Origin: Toxorhynchites rutilus septentrionalis
Taxonomy: Eukaryota > Arthropoda > Insecta > Diptera > Culicidae
NCBI RefSeq assembly: GCF_029784135.1
Contig: NC_073744.1
Span: forward strand, 29,370,981 to 29,434,980
Reading direction: 5' to 3'
DNA length: 64,000 bases
The position numbers were made by a program, and so were the translations under genes. Positions 45,239 to 57,625 of this stretch are shown here, one piece after another. The notes under the pieces are model-generated. The model was given only the letters and a program-made list of their open reading frames with translations, ran no database searches and was not told the origin of the DNA. Every line of letters begins with the position of its first letter. Within the stretch, counting starts at the first letter, position 1.

Positions 45239-47280
45239 ATCTTTTTGTAATGGTATATAGCTAGATGTATTTTTTTGGAAACATTCTTTGTCACAACATA
45301 CCATGTCCCACTATCGGTTCATGTGAGCTTTGGCAAACATCAGACGTCTTCCGAAGTGAGATGGTGTGAGATTAGAAGATTTATCCTTTTAAGTCCTCTT
45401 TTTGTGAGGATGTTTTACCAAAACTTGACGAATTGTCACCTGAGTAACATTTAAATTGAAATATTGCTTTATTTGCATAAGCGGTTTTGAGGTATTCAAA
45501 GCTGTTTTGAGCACTTCCGCATTTTCAGATGTATTGATCAAAACAGCTAAAACAACGGTAACTGGTCTTATAGAAACATGACATTTGAAAAATACAAAAA
45601 CATTCATTCACGCTCAGCGCTTGCCCACACACATATGAAAATCGTGCATTGTATGGTAGTCACCAATACTTACACACTAGAATATAAATTGAAGCATTGT
45701 TTGTTGACAATGGCGCAAAGCAGCAGGATCCTGGTCTTATAGAAGTTGGACAGAGTGTAGATATCACCGATTTTTTCCAATCCAGAATGCAATTGAAACC
45801 ATCCGTGTTAGCTCCTTCGCGTATGATTCAATCTTCAGAAGAGCGGACCAAATGCAAACGCTCCGATGGGTCACGCATCGAGTGATTTCACTACTCTACT
45901 GAGTGTCTTAGCGCCTTGTGATAGGCAAGCGCCCACGAGAGAGACTCGATGTTGTACGTTTTGGCACAATCATTTCACATCGAGTGAGACTCGATTTTGT
46001 ACGTGAAAGGGTTAAAAAAGATAATACCGTCCGAAGTTATCCGATGTAGAACATATACAGCGAGGATATTTCTGAGTTCTATCACAGGGTGCGATGGAGA
46101 GTTTAGAAGGCCTGGCTGCACTGCCAAGTGCAAGTGTGCAAATTCGATGGCTCCGAATAGTATATCTTTTTGAGTGTCAAAATAGTCAAAAAATGTGTTT
46201 TTCTGAAATGGAAGCCAAGAAGAAAATGGATAGGTGCCCATTAAGGTGGATTTTAGTGCCTGAAAGCGTCGCGGAGCAGGCGTCTGAATGCTATGTGTTG
46301 AAGACGAAAAGAAAAATAAATATTTTCATGTTGGATGCGTTTTGTGTATGTGCAGTTTTGTCTACACATTTACCCTGCAATCAACACTCAGCTTCAATTC
46401 ATTCGAAAGAGAAATTGAGCAAAGAAAACATCGTTAAGAAGATTTGTCCATTGATGTCTGAAAATAGACAATACTTTTGAGAAATTTAATGTAATCAACA
46501 ATTAAATTGATGAGTTTTAACTATTTAGTTACCATCTTTATGTGCGATATGTGAGAGCAGCAATACACTCCAATCTAGGATGAATTATTCCTTTGAGCTG
46601 ATTTTATAAATTTGAATATTCGACGAAATTTTTAAAACGACCTTCTAAGTACATGATTTGTAGTTCTAAAACAACATTTCGGTTATAAATGTAGCACAGC
46701 ATGGGGTTGGAATTTGTTTGATTAAAATATTTGGCATGACGAACATCTCAGTAAAGTGGTTTCTTTCAAGAAAGGAGGTATGTGACTCTCATTATACTAA
46801 AGTCCATTACGAAAGATGTTGTTATGTGAAATTTCCTGTCTCTGCTCGTTCATCTTATGCCACCACGTCAGATCAAAAATCATATTGCATCTCAATCAAC
46901 TTGACTTTACTTTACATCATAGAGCAAATGGCGATTATGCCACTCCGTTTTCAAGCTTTCACGGGGTCTTTTTTTCCACATTTCTGTAAAACTTCGCAGT
47001 TTGGAAGGATTTGGCATCCTTTATCGATCTTCAACGAAAAAAGTAAAATGTCAACTTTGCCGCTTACGTCACATTGTGAGAATGCGGCAGTGTTGCTTTT
47101 GTTTCATTTGTTTTTTTTCGGTCACGGCTTCAATAGAATTTCTCGTACGATCAGAGTAAAATGTTCAACAGAAACTGAATCCTTTGTACTCAAGCGGCGC
47201 TGCTACGATTTTTGTACCTTTAATTAATTGTAATTTGTAATGAGTGTAATTTTTATCAAAGTTTGTTGTTTTCGATATGC
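45239..47280. other. Unassigned; one piggyBac-like end
   Basis: No gene recognised. At 45990-46016 the minus strand begins TTAACCCTTTCACGTACAAA followed by ATCGAGTCTCACTCG, like a TTAA-flanked piggyBac-type end, but no mate was identified. The 169-codon frame at 46718-47227 (+) has unfamiliar, low-conservation-looking sequence and is not called. Confidence 0.35.
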
Positions 47281-48030
47281 TACATGGGCTGAAAAGTCCC
47301 GGAATCATTCAACAGATGGCGTCACTATAAATGAACAAAATTCATTTCGATAGGTTCACCTGTCACTAGCTTATGTGTGAAGTTTCATGACATTTCGTTT
47401 ATTTGTCCACAAATTACCTGAGCCATTTATATAGAAAATGGAAAAAGAGAAATATCGTATTTTGATCAAACATTGTTTTTTGATGGGAAAATGGTTCTTC
47501 TGCTCCTTCGAGAACAACAGTCTATCGGTGATTCAGTGAATTTCAAATGGGCTCTGGGAGGCCAAAAGAGGCTATTACTCCAGTAATCGTAAAACAAGTG
47601 CATCGACTCGTTTTGAACGATCGTAAAGCGAAGTTATGCGAGTTAGGTGAGGCTGTAGGCATTTCAAAAGAACGAGTGGGATACATTTTGTACGACATTT
47701 TGGACATGAAAAAGTTGTCCACGCGATGAGTGCCGCGTTTGCTGACCGTCAACCAAAAACAGTGGTGCGTTGATGACTCAACATCCGGTTTGGCGTTGTT
47801 GAAGCGTCATCAAGTTGACTTCCTTTGACGTTTTGTGACAATTGATTAAACGTGAATCTATTACCACACTCCTGAGCCCAATGGACAGTCTGCAGAGTGG
47901 TACTGAGGCATATATCGAAGACTTAAGGCGGAATTCCATTTAAATGCTACAAATCAATGGTTCTTGCTTATTGGATTGTTTCTTTTTACGACATAATTGG
48001 TCTTGACGATTGCTGCTTCGGACATGTCAA
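47281..48030 (+). pseudogene. Mariner (irritans-type) transposase relic with left TIR
   Basis: A mariner-like terminus TACATGGGCTGAAAAGTCCC opens the copy. ATG at 47438 begins MEKEKYRILIKHCFLMGK, the transposase N-terminus. A frame change follows, and 47547-47729 reads GSGRPKEAITPVIVKQVHRL, then VLNDRKAKLCELGEAVGIS and KERVGYILYDILDMKKLS, the two helix-turn-helix region. Beyond the stop, PRLLTVNQKQWCVDDS and HHYTPEPNGQS match the catalytic-domain start and the HH.TPE block, but an in-between part is deleted and the third Asp block is absent. Confidence 0.8.
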
Positions 48031-48715
48031 AAAGGCCTTGAATGCAAAAAAAAATTAATCCACGAGAAACAAGAATCATCGGATAACAATGTTGTGCTCC
48101 CCACTGACATCTGGTAGCATTTCATAACACGAAGGAAAAAAACAATACATTTCCCTCGTTAGGAGCAACCACCAATTTTCCTTGGCCATCACGATATGAC
48201 AATTATCTGACAGAAGGGAAAATGAGTTCCCGTATTCTCACTCTGTTTTCCCTACAACATATGCTCCGCTGCTGCTGCTGGTTGTGTTGGCGGCGATCGC
48301 TATGCGTGTGTATCACTCGCTCACAACGACCGTGTGGGATAATCCTCGAAGTGCTGACAGCGGGCGCCTTCAGTTCTCGTCGTTCTCTCGCGCTGGCTCG
48401 TCGTCCACTGATCGACGTCCGTCGCTGCTTACCTCCGCCGCCGTCGCTTTCGGAGGGGGGTTGAAATTTCCCTTAGCAGTCAAATTGGCTGGAGGAGCTG
48501 GAGTTGTCTGAAGCACCCACAGCGCGCACGAGAAAAAAAAAACACGGAAACAGGTTGGCATTCTGTGCGTGTGCTCGATTCATAGACCGTGTTCTGGGGA
48601 CGGGACACAACCGTTGGAATTACGCGTGAAATTCTTTGTGGAAAAATGCGAGACCCAGGACAGGAATGTATAATATGATGTGTGTGCTGAGGATGTGAAG
48701 CGAGTGAGAAATAGA

Positions 48716-48747
<32 letters not shown>

Positions 48748-49643
48748 CAAATGAGACGGAAACAGGAGGGTTGGATTGTAGATCTGGATTTCATCTTTTA
48801 GGTGAAGAGTTGGAAAAAGTTGTTGCTGGTGGAGTTGCAGAGTACTTTTGCTCTGATGCTGCTACTTCTGCAGAGTTGGTCTTCTGTGAGTTTATCTGTG
48901 TGTGTATGTGTTTGTGAGTGCGGGTGAGAGAAGCGGAGAGCTTATCGAAAGAGAGCGGAGCTGAGATGGTTTGCGTGTATGGGAGAGAGTAGAAGGGACC
49001 GCAGGAAATGAGAGAATGAGTGTTTGGGAGGAAAAACCATGATATACTTTTTCCCAATGTGGTGACTCTGATAAAGAAGAAGTAGAACACCCGTGAAAAG
49101 GTGTGTTGTGCGAGGAACTTCCCTACACACAACCGAAGAATTGGACCCAAGTAAACTGGTTTTCATATATTATTTGACATTTAATTGTGTTTTAAGTTCC
49201 ACCCGTTGTGCAAACCATAAAGAAAAGAAACGAATCGTCGCTTTTTTCCAACGGTTGTCCGCGAATGTTCTAAAAACGGAATATTTTTTTTTCGGAAAAG
49301 GTGAGGACAGAAAGTAAAAAGAGACACACATTAAGAGAGGAAAAAATCCAAGGGAAAAGAACTTCTGTGAAAGAGAGACTGTGCCATTGGATAGTATGGT
49401 AAGGCGACCAGTCGCGGAATAGGATCAGGAGTAACGCCAACCCAAATTTTCCAAGGATGACGGATTAAGAAGCTTAGCAAGGAAATAAAACAGAGCAGGC
49501 AAGTGATACCATGGATGATGAAGCCGTTACGACGAGTCATCCGCACTTGGCCGGAGTAGCGTGAGTCTCGACCAGCGCCGGCGGATCCGTGTGGAGGCAG
49601 AGCACCACAACATCATCAGCATCACATTGTATCGCAAAACAAA
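48031..49643. other. 5' UTR/promoter-like DNA upstream of the C1-domain exon
   Basis: GC-richer than the surroundings at 48220-48480, with CpGs and a (GA)13 tract at 48722-48747. No repeat families. Several short upstream ATGs precede the main start, as is usual in a long insect 5' UTR. Promoter position cannot be fixed. Confidence 0.35.
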
Positions 49644-49755
49644 ATGGCGGGTGGTGAGCATTCGTTTGGAAGAAAGACATTTCACAAGCCAACCTATTGC
49701 CATCACTGCTCGGATCTGCTGTGGGGACTAATCGGACAAGGATACATCTGTGAAG
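49644..49755 (+). CDS. First coding exon with half a C1 zinc finger (diacylglycerol kinase theta-like)
   Basis: ATG at 49644 sits in an insect-type start context (CAAAACAAAATGG). The exon codes 37 residues and one base, ending GAAG|GTATTT, so a phase-1 intron would complete a Val codon. Product: MAGGEHSFGRKTFHKPTY, then CHHCSDLLWGLIGQGYICE. His6, Cys19, Cys22 and Cys36 fit H-x12-C-x2-C-x13-C exactly, the first half of a phorbol-ester/DAG-type C1 domain, with the WGL/QGY core. The wording is closest, from memory, to the first C1 of arthropod diacylglycerol kinase theta, which phosphorylates diacylglycerol to phosphatidic acid. C1 domains also occur in PKC, Unc-13 and others. The remaining C1 half and the kinase domain were not found in the window. 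Confidence 0.7.
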
Positions 49756-51597
49756 GTATTTTCATACTCAAGGCTGTGGCGGTCCGTAGAACCGGGGGCG
49801 AAAAAAAATGCATCCCATCGCGTTGGCCAATATTTTCCAGCCAATGTTCAAATGTACTTCCACGAGTTCGAGTTTCCAGATATTTTTGATTGCCACAGTT
49901 TCATCTTTGGCCATTTTTTGCTCATTCTTCCGATCTGTATGTGCTGGGTATCAGTCCCTCTCGCATAGCTGCTGGCAGGCAGGCAGGCAGGCTGTGTCAC
50001 TCTTCGCATGGAGAAGAGGAAAAACAATATTGATCTGGTGCTCCCGAAAAATTCGTGTTATCTCCAAAGCCGACCACTTGTGCAGGAGGAGCAAAAGGAA
50101 AAGGACTATGTAGTGTGTGATCTTCAAAGTGTGATGACTTTTTCTCACTCCTCCTCTGGGTGAAAAGTCAACGCCAAGTGCCGAGAGAGTTATGAGAGTG
50201 TCGCTCCTGGTAGGTTCCGTGTGTGCATGCGAAGGAACTCGCTCGGTGTGACATCCGCTCCCGATATGGGGGCGAGATTTGCAACTTGTACACATTTTCA
50301 CGCAGGCACGCACGCACTCTCATACAAACGCACTCCAACCAGACGACCAGAGGTTGTGGATCAGAAGAAAAACAGGTTGGACTTTGGCTGCTGCATGTGT
50401 GTACATATGTACATCGTGTGTAAAGAGAATCTCTGCGCGTATGACATTGAAAAAAAAGAATATTTTCAAGCAATCGGAAATCACATCCCGTATTTATTCC
50501 AAGTTCCGAGAAAACGACAAACAAAACATAAAACAAGTGCATGGCCATAATAGTAACCCTTCAGATTATTACCAACAACCGTTGCCGACGTAGCGAATCC
50601 GTGGATCAATGTTTGTGTTTGCGTTTTGGTTAATTTTAGTTGTAGTGTTTTGAGTAGACCGACTCCATCATCATTCGATTCGATGGAAAAATCGGAGTGG
50701 TTTCGAACCGTGAAGCGAGTGGAAGAACTCAAGTGGAAAACTACCCCAGGATCACATGGAAATCAATGCAAATGATTGTGTGCGCCAAGTGTATCACACA
50801 TGAACGCTTGAAAAGCTGCATTGAAGTGTGTCAAGATCCACAAAGTGCAAAGATGATGATCTCTGGGTGATGTGTGTTGTTTTTTTTGTGGTAGCCTGTA
50901 GAGTGGAAATACTGAATTATTCGTTGGAAATGAGTGCCAAAATTGGATGGATTTCAGAAGATTCAAAAGGAGAAAATGAGAGCATTATGTTACACAATGG
51001 ACTGTATTTGGTTACATGACATCTGATGATATTCGTGGAAACATTTCCGATAGTGATAATGTAAGGTATTTTCTGATTTTGTACCACTTGTGGATCACAC
51101 CTTTCAAAAACTTTGGATTAAGTGACCGTGTTAACATAGCTAACATGGCTTGGGTAAGGTGGTATCGATTCCTGAAATGATACCTTATTAACGCTCATTG
51201 TTATTAGATTGAAAACTGCTGATTCCTTTGTGTTGCAAAAACTCTAGCATAGTTCGAATTTAAAAATGATTGATTAAATGAATGAAGATTAACTCAAATG
51301 TTAATGTTATGTATTGAAATTAAAACTGCAAGGTACGTTGCAAACAGTCAAGAAGTACTCTTCCAGGACGAGGACAATGGCTTACAAATTTAACTGTCAC
51401 GAATGATGAGTGCTGAGTGGGCATTAGGGTGGCAATGGATGTATGAGGTAATTTGCCAAATGTCTTTAGATTGCATGAAACGTCGAGATATACTGCCACC
51501 TCGAAAAAAAACTTTTTTTTGTCAAAAATGCAAAATATTCGCTAAATCAGATTTCTTATTCTTGTCCTTATTGTTTATTCTCGCAAACTTAAGTCTT
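49756..51597. other. Intron-type sequence after the C1 exon
   Basis: No second C1-half exon (V-C-x2-C...H-x4-C) was found by eye. A GGCA repeat (49973-49989) is present. Overlapping open frames at 50168-50593 on both strands are composition artefacts. Confidence 0.4.
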
Positions 51598-51601
51598 TTA
51601 A

Positions 51602-52835
51602 CCCATTTTAGGCCAAGCGTTCGAAAAATCGAACAGCAACTTTGATAATTTTTCATGTCTTTGGACAGGAACCTTATGGTAATGTTTTTGCACCAAAAGA
51701 TAACTTAATTTATTAGCTATCACTTATATCGATTTCATACAATTTTGAGTAACTTTTTTGGATAATAAATTCGATTTAAAGCAAGTATGTTTGGAAGGTG
51801 TTTTCAATTTCCATTAAAAACCCCAATAAAATACAAAAATATGTGAAGTTTTCTACAGTACTGCTCTGATAAAAGAACATACATTGTGATATAGAGCGAA
51901 AATCATTTGATTGAGCCGCATACAGGAAAATAACAGCCGGGGAAATTTAGTGTTCGAAAAATCGAACGTTGGCCATAACGAACATTTTTTTTTCTGCTGA
52001 ATCAACACCAACACATCTAACATCCGCTGCGCATTTTGATTTGTTTACTTTAGAAGACGGAAGGTTTTTCATTTCTTTTTGCATTTTCAGTTGTGAATGT
52101 TTGCAAATATCGATTAATTTAGCAAATATTATCGAAAATCTGTATGATTTTTTGTCCGTAACAACATTAGGTGATGGCGGCCCGTAGAATTTCTTTTGTG
52201 GAGGAGCTGGAGTAAATGATCAATACGTGCAACGAGGATCCTTATGAGATTGTTTGGGTGAATATTCTTCCGCCGGACCGAATAATAACCTCCCAACCCT
52301 CTATGCCATTGTTTTTTAGCAGTACTCTGGTACTTTGCAGGTTTTGGAAAATGTTCGATTTTTTCGGGAAATGGATAATTGGAGAGACTAGTTTTTAAGC
52401 ATTGACATTTCTCCACAGTTAACAATAAAAATAACACAGCATATGCTTTCGTTTGAAAGAAAAAGCCTGTCAGTAATAAGTTAAAATTACATGAAATAAG
52501 AAATGCCACATCTCACCTTAGGTGGATTAATTTGGATTTATACTTAGAGACCTCCATTCTCCTGTTCTTGTTCTTCCGGGAATCCAAAATTGATGCATTT
52601 ATGAATAACGTATATTTGCTAATTGAAGTGACTTTTAGTTTGCAGTATGTTTGTACTTGCAAAAAAAAATGCGGGTTTCGGCCAATGTTCGATTTTTCGA
52701 ACAGTCATTTCCCGGAAAATGGAAGAAGGGAAAAACATAATTCTTGAACATTGGAGTTCCTTTAGCGTTAATAATCGAAAATACAACAATGGCTTTCGTC
52801 AAAAAAATAATTTTTACAGCTTGGTCGTTAATGGG
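51602..52835. mobile_element. piggyBac-like MITE, 1,234 bp, TTAA-flanked
   Basis: TTAA lies at 51598-51601 and 52836-52839. The ends CCCATTTTAGGCCAAGC and (reverse complement of the right) CCCATTAACGACCAAGC match at most positions, and the CCC...GGG/TTAA arrangement is piggyBac-like. Internal TTCGAAAAATCGAAC words recur in both orientations (51620, 51954, 52690). A shorter relative is at 58070-58550. Confidence 0.6.
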
Positions 52836-52971
52836 TTAAGTTCAAGTTGCAATCTGGTAGTAAATTATTGCAGTGCAGTCATTCTCAATCACATCCCTAA
52901 TTGATTAAAAAAAGAAATTATTCATTGACAAGAATGCTTTAAACAGTTTGTTTTCAAACTCTTAATTGAAG

Positions 52972-54470
52972 TCATTGTTTGTAGCTCATGTGGTCAAGCA
53001 TTCCCATAACCTTCAGTGCCCAGGAACCCAGAATAGATTCACTGTACTTTTTAGGCACCTCTTGAAGAAGTTGAATATACTCCCAAACTAATTTAGAAGT
53101 ACAGGTAACTGACTTCAATGCTTTCAATGCAGCTTGACTGTCAGAAAAAACGCATATGTTTGCATGTCTATAATTGTGCCTTAGACAAATTGTTGCACAT
53201 TCCATAAATTGCCTGTACCTCTACCTGAAATACAGTTGGCCACTTGTTCATCGAAATTGATATGTTCACTCCAGGAGCGGTTATTTCAGCCCCGACTCTT
53301 TCGTTCAATCTGAAACCATCAGTGAGAAAATTACAGATCCTGGATAAATATCAGGTCTGCCTAACTCCCATTCAGTGCGGCTTGGCTCAGCCACATCGAA
53401 GAGTCGTTCAAAGTTGTATTGCCTGCTCGTCCAGTCCTCCTGAGTCAATAACGGATTTAGTTTGAATATCTTTAGAACACTTAAATGACCCCGAAGGTCC
53501 CCATCAAAGAACTAATCTTATCAACCTTAGTGCATTTTTTTGCCTCCAATTGAACTAATAGATATAAGGGAAGTAGATTCAACAATGCATCCAGTGCTCT
53601 AGGTGACGTACTACGAATTGCGCCTGTGATGAAAATTGTAGCTAACCTTTGCAATTTTCCAGTTTTTCCTTAGCATACTTAGCTTTCGTTTTTGGCCACC
53701 AAACTAATGACCCATAAGTTATTCTAGGTCTTACTATGGCCTGTAGATCATCACTATAGCCTGAAGATCTACTTTTTAGGTCTGAGTCTCCATTTGTTAC
53801 CGGATGTACTTTCACTAATCCAGAATGCATTTGTAGCTTTATGTATTATTTCATCTAGATGCGAGTTCCAATTGAGCTTGCTATTAAGAGTCACTCCTAA
53901 ACGTTTCACCCCTGGAGAAAGCACCATTTTAGTTCCCAACAGATGCAAATTCAATATTTTCATTTTCCGTCTACGTGTAAAAAGAACAACAGTAGAAGAG
54001 AATTTATAGATAAACCCTCATCCTTACACCATGCTATAATCAAGTTTAGAGCATATTGCGATCTATCTATGATTACATGCTCTGTCTTGGATGGCACTAA
54101 CGTTCCCAGTGGAACTTTTGCCTTCCCAAGAGCTGTTATTGTTGATTTTCCTGACTGGTATGCAAATTGAAATTTACTGAGTGAAGTCGATTTCGAATAT
54201 TTCGATTTGAAATAGTCATCAATTGGTTTCTCTATTAATTTTAGCATTAAGTGACGAAAGACTTATAGGCCTAAACGATTTTGGGCTTTTTAATCTTTTT
54301 TATTAGCTTTAGAAATAGAAACAACACGAATTTGTCGCCAATTCTTTGGAATATAGTTCAACCGCAAGCTTGCTTTGTGACCCATTCTATGAGGCGTCAA
54401 AGAACCAAATTTCAAATTTAGTTTTAGGAGAAAATTGAAAACGTTATTTAAATAAGCACTAGTTATATCA
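52972..54470 (-). pseudogene. LOA/Lian-type LINE: RT remains and RNase H
   Basis: Minus strand, in order: IPKNWRQIRVVSISKANKKD (RT start, about 54300), FAYQSGKSTITAL (about 54160), then after a deletion AWCKDEGLSIN (about 54020), LFTRRRK-type and GVKRLGVTLNSKLNWNSHLD (53845-53915), RPRITYGSLVWWP (about 53710), and the RNase H domain MECATICL / ICVFSDSQAALKAL (53100-53205), which keeps the Glu and Asp of that fold. The FADD catalytic segment is deleted and replaced by a short tract resembling a SINE 3' tail. LOA-clade LINEs, such as Lian of Aedes, carry this RT-plus-RNase H order. Frameshifts and stops are many. Confidence 0.75.
54084..54122 (-). repeat. SINE-tail-like hairpin segment inside the LINE relic
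   Basis: On the minus strand AAAGTTCCACTGGGAACGTT, then AGTGCCATCCAAGAC, matches 30884-30920 of the SINE at 30661 with about four differences over 39 nt. Both can fold as a GTTCC/GGAAC stem. Confidence 0.65.
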
Positions 54471-56619
54471 TACATTTCTTGAAACGAATTTGATTTTTAT
54501 GTGCCAACCTTTGAGAATAGTTTAAAAAACTACATAATTATATTTAAAATATTTTAGGTTTTCAATATTTTTATGTTTCTTGAGATATCTCTGCACTTGT
54601 TTAACCAAAATTCAACCATTGTTCAACTATATACCATTGAATGGATAATTAAAAACTTGTTTGAAAAGCCGTGAGTAGATCTAGGTTGCATTTTGCAATT
54701 TATGAGAAACAAGCATTTGAAAAACAGGTTTTTTGAAGCGTTTGAATCGTCACAAAAATAGAGCATGTTTTAATTAATCAGTTGAATCTAAGTTCAAACC
54801 TTTTTATACTTGGGTTTCTTCGGGTAAACAATGAGAGTCAGCAACCCACAAAATTTGGTTAAGATCGGTCCACAAATAGAGGAGTATCAACTGTCTCAAG
54901 AAGTTGTTGTCACGTCACGCAAAGTATACGATCCATTCCAGCGTGACGTGGTAATATTTTGACTCAGTGCAAGCATTTTTTGGCGTTTTCATGTATAAAA
55001 CACACAAAATTAAACGATGTTTTGGTGAAATTGAGAAAATTTACTACAAGAATAATACGCTGGGGAATATTTTATAGATAGATTGGCTTATTGTCTGTCA
55101 AACTTTTGTGAAGTGACAACATCTGTCTTTTTGCTGTTTCGAACTGTTGAACATTAATGTTTGAAACGGAACTGAAACCGTTTCAGAACATGCTTACGAA
55201 CTCTCTTCTATGTTTTGTCAACAATAGATGAACGTAGATTCCACGATATGGAAATGATTTTTGTTACGATTTCCGGTTTGCTGGTAAAAGTATTGAATGA
55301 CAACAAATATGGAAACCCCATACGATTTGGGTATTGATTGCAGGTGTCTTACCAGCGGAAGTAGAATATCGTATTCCGATGTAATTTTAAAATCAAGGAT
55401 GATGACTTCCGGTTCGTTAGAAACGGATCTGAAAGACCGGAAATGGCATGAAATTCCACAAAACGATAGTAAATGGTAGCGTTGGCATATATCCATGGGT
55501 ACACGAAGAAGAATGAAGAAAGAGAATAAAGTTTCATAGTGAGCAGATAGGATTCAAGCGAGAGGAAATAATATTTGAGTGGTAAGAACTTAGCCTTAGA
55601 GCTACGCGTGTGGAGTTAGACAAAGAAAGTGCACATCCAAATACACACGCAAACGGCAATGGTTAACGATCAAAGTCAACGTCCAAGTCAAAGTCAGAGA
55701 CATCTTCAACAAGCAAACATAAACGCATACAAAAAGTTTATCAAAAATTTCTGATAGCAAAATCAAATGTGTTCCTCCCTGTAGTGAGCGCCACTTGATG
55801 AACCAGGATAGTGCTAGCCATTGATGGCAAGCGCCAGGATGAACGTGTTAAACAATCACGCTATAAAAATTGGAGGTCGTTTGAGGACCACCCCGAAAGT
55901 CACCATGTTATCAAATTGTCAACGTTATGACACCTTTCATTTGACACCACTGAAAATTCAGTAGGAAATACCGTTCCTGAGATACGAAGAGAGGTAGTTT
56001 CAGGATCACCGGTTGCGTTAGGACCACATTCCCCTATAGGATGGACCTTTGGAAGGGAAAGAGGAAATCTCAGAGGAAAGTGAGAAGTATTCAGAGTAAT
56101 GAAAACCATAGAAAATAGTATATAGCTTGCTACAATACGGTGAAATTCTTACTTAATGCAACTTATTGATTGTGTGACGTGACAACGCTTCGTGGAGCCT
56201 GTTTTTTCGCACAGAGCGCGTTGTCATGTCACAAAATGAATGCCAATTTTTACAATGTTCTTCCGAGTTTTTTGAAAATTATACAAGAATTACCGTTCAT
56301 CTTTTGTTGACAAATCATAAGACAAAGTTTATTTGTATGTCTTGAAACGGAACTGAAAATACAACATTAATGTTCAAAAGTTGGAAACCGCAACAAGACA
56401 GGTGTTATTACGCCACAAAAGTATTGCGCTGGCAACATGCGAATTGAACTGTAAAATATTCTCCAACTGAAGATTTTTGTAGGATTTTTTTTTCAATTTT
56501 ACTTTGATATCGTTTACTATTTGGAAATCTTGCGATCTATACATAAAAAACGAGAAAAAACCTGTTTTTAGTGAGCCGAAACGTTGTCACGTCACGCTGA
56601 AATAGGTCTTGTACATTTC
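54471..56619. mobile_element. 2.1-kb insertion with 8-bp duplication TACATTTC and foldback arms
   Basis: TACATTTC occurs at 54471-54478 and 56612-56619, exactly where the LINE reading is interrupted (CLTEMY on one side, EMYDITSAY on the other). Inside, 55021-55175 and 56341-56510 are inverted copies (shared GGGGAATATTTTAT / GGAGAATATTTTAC, AACATTAATGTT and GAAACGGAACTG), extending outward to GTGACGTG words at 54943 and 56588. A smaller hairpin, GTGACGTGACAACGC with GCGTTGTCATGTCAC, lies at 56177-56232. Simple TIRs at the duplication borders are not obvious, and no transposase was seen. An 8-bp duplication fits hAT, P or Merlin types. Confidence 0.65.
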
Positions 56620-57625
56620 AGTTAGGCAGGACACTACAGTTCCTCTACTCTTCTGGATCATTACAGGAGAGATCTCATCATTGCCTGTTGACTTAAAAGG
56701 ATTAAATGAATTTATTTCCAATTCTTGCAGGAGTGAAAAAACAACTTGCTAGACTTAAACTCCAGGACTCCGATGTATTAGAAGTGAACTTTCCGCCCTC
56801 CTTTTTGAGTGTACCTAAACCATTAGAATGATCATTTGTCAAAACTTTTTGCAATATTGCAACAACTGGAATACTTTCAATATTTTCACAGATTTGCCTC
56901 CCGTTTTTACGTTTGGATCTTTTGATCTCTGTGAGTGCTTTTCTATATTCATCTCACTGCGATGTACGCTTTACTCGGTTATACATTTTTCGTGTTTCCA
57001 GCCTAGCATTCCATTAGGGTACATCCCTGTCTGTTGATCGGGCAACGGACTGGGCAACTCACATTGGAAGCTTGAATTATTCTGTTTGTAACATAAATAG
57101 AGGAATTATTTCGAGTTCCTCACTCGTGTTCATACTTTTTTCCGGGATGCTACCCCCTACTGCTAGATAGGAATAGTAAAGCTCCCAACGATATTTCTTC
57201 AGAAACATTTCAGTTAAATATGTTTTCAGATTGAGTATTACTGCAAAGGGTAAAACTTGCTGCCTTATGGAGTTCATGAAATTAAAAAGTACAGTTGGTA
57301 TCTTCATTTAAAACATTTATATTATTGGTTGCCAAATATTGTAATAAACACTCACCTCTTGTGTTGATATCTGTGCTGTTCCATATCGTATGATACGGTT
57401 CGAATCGCATGCTTCGAGTCCAGGGGGAGGCAATTCGTCTATGTTTCCTGGAAAGTATGCAAATGCCACGCAAATTTCTATTCTCCCACGAGTAGTGGGA
57501 ATTTCAAAAATAGCCGCTACAATATCTAATTGTATAAATACAGTAATTGGTAACATTTTAACGTTCCTGATCACAATGATAGCAGACCTTGGGGACCGCT
57601 GTGTTTCATCATATAACATCTTACA
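56620..57625 (-). pseudogene. LOA/Lian-type LINE: endonuclease and RT start
   Basis: Minus strand from 57600: RSPRSAIIVIRNVKMLPITV, VAAIFEIPTTRGRIEICVAF and AYFPGNIDELPPP, the APE-type endonuclease. Then, frameshifted, HTIWNSTDINTRGECLLQYL, the 'HH..WGS.D.N.RG..L' block in which the catalytic context is altered. Further along, NGLGTLKKEGGKFTSNTSES (about 56830) and LLQELEINSFNPFKSTGNDE (about 56735) lead into the RT. The reading continues into the 52972-54470 part once the insertion at 54471-56619 is removed. Confidence 0.75.

Noticed and set aside
45975..46480. Two overlapping frames (88 and 128 codons) on opposite strands
   Set aside because: No motifs; one end coincides with a TTAA/CCCTTTCACG repeat terminus.
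46718..47227. 169-codon open frame on +
   Set aside because: No recognisable motif, AT-rich background, no splice or homology support; probably chance.
50168..50593. Several overlapping 100-codon frames
   Set aside because: Mutually overlapping on both strands in an intron-type region; no conserved motif.
54900..54960. Simple TIR element bounded by the GTCACGTCACGC words
   Set aside because: These words occur in both orientations several times (54905, 54945, 56177, 56588) without a matching target duplication; the TACATTTC borders are better supported.
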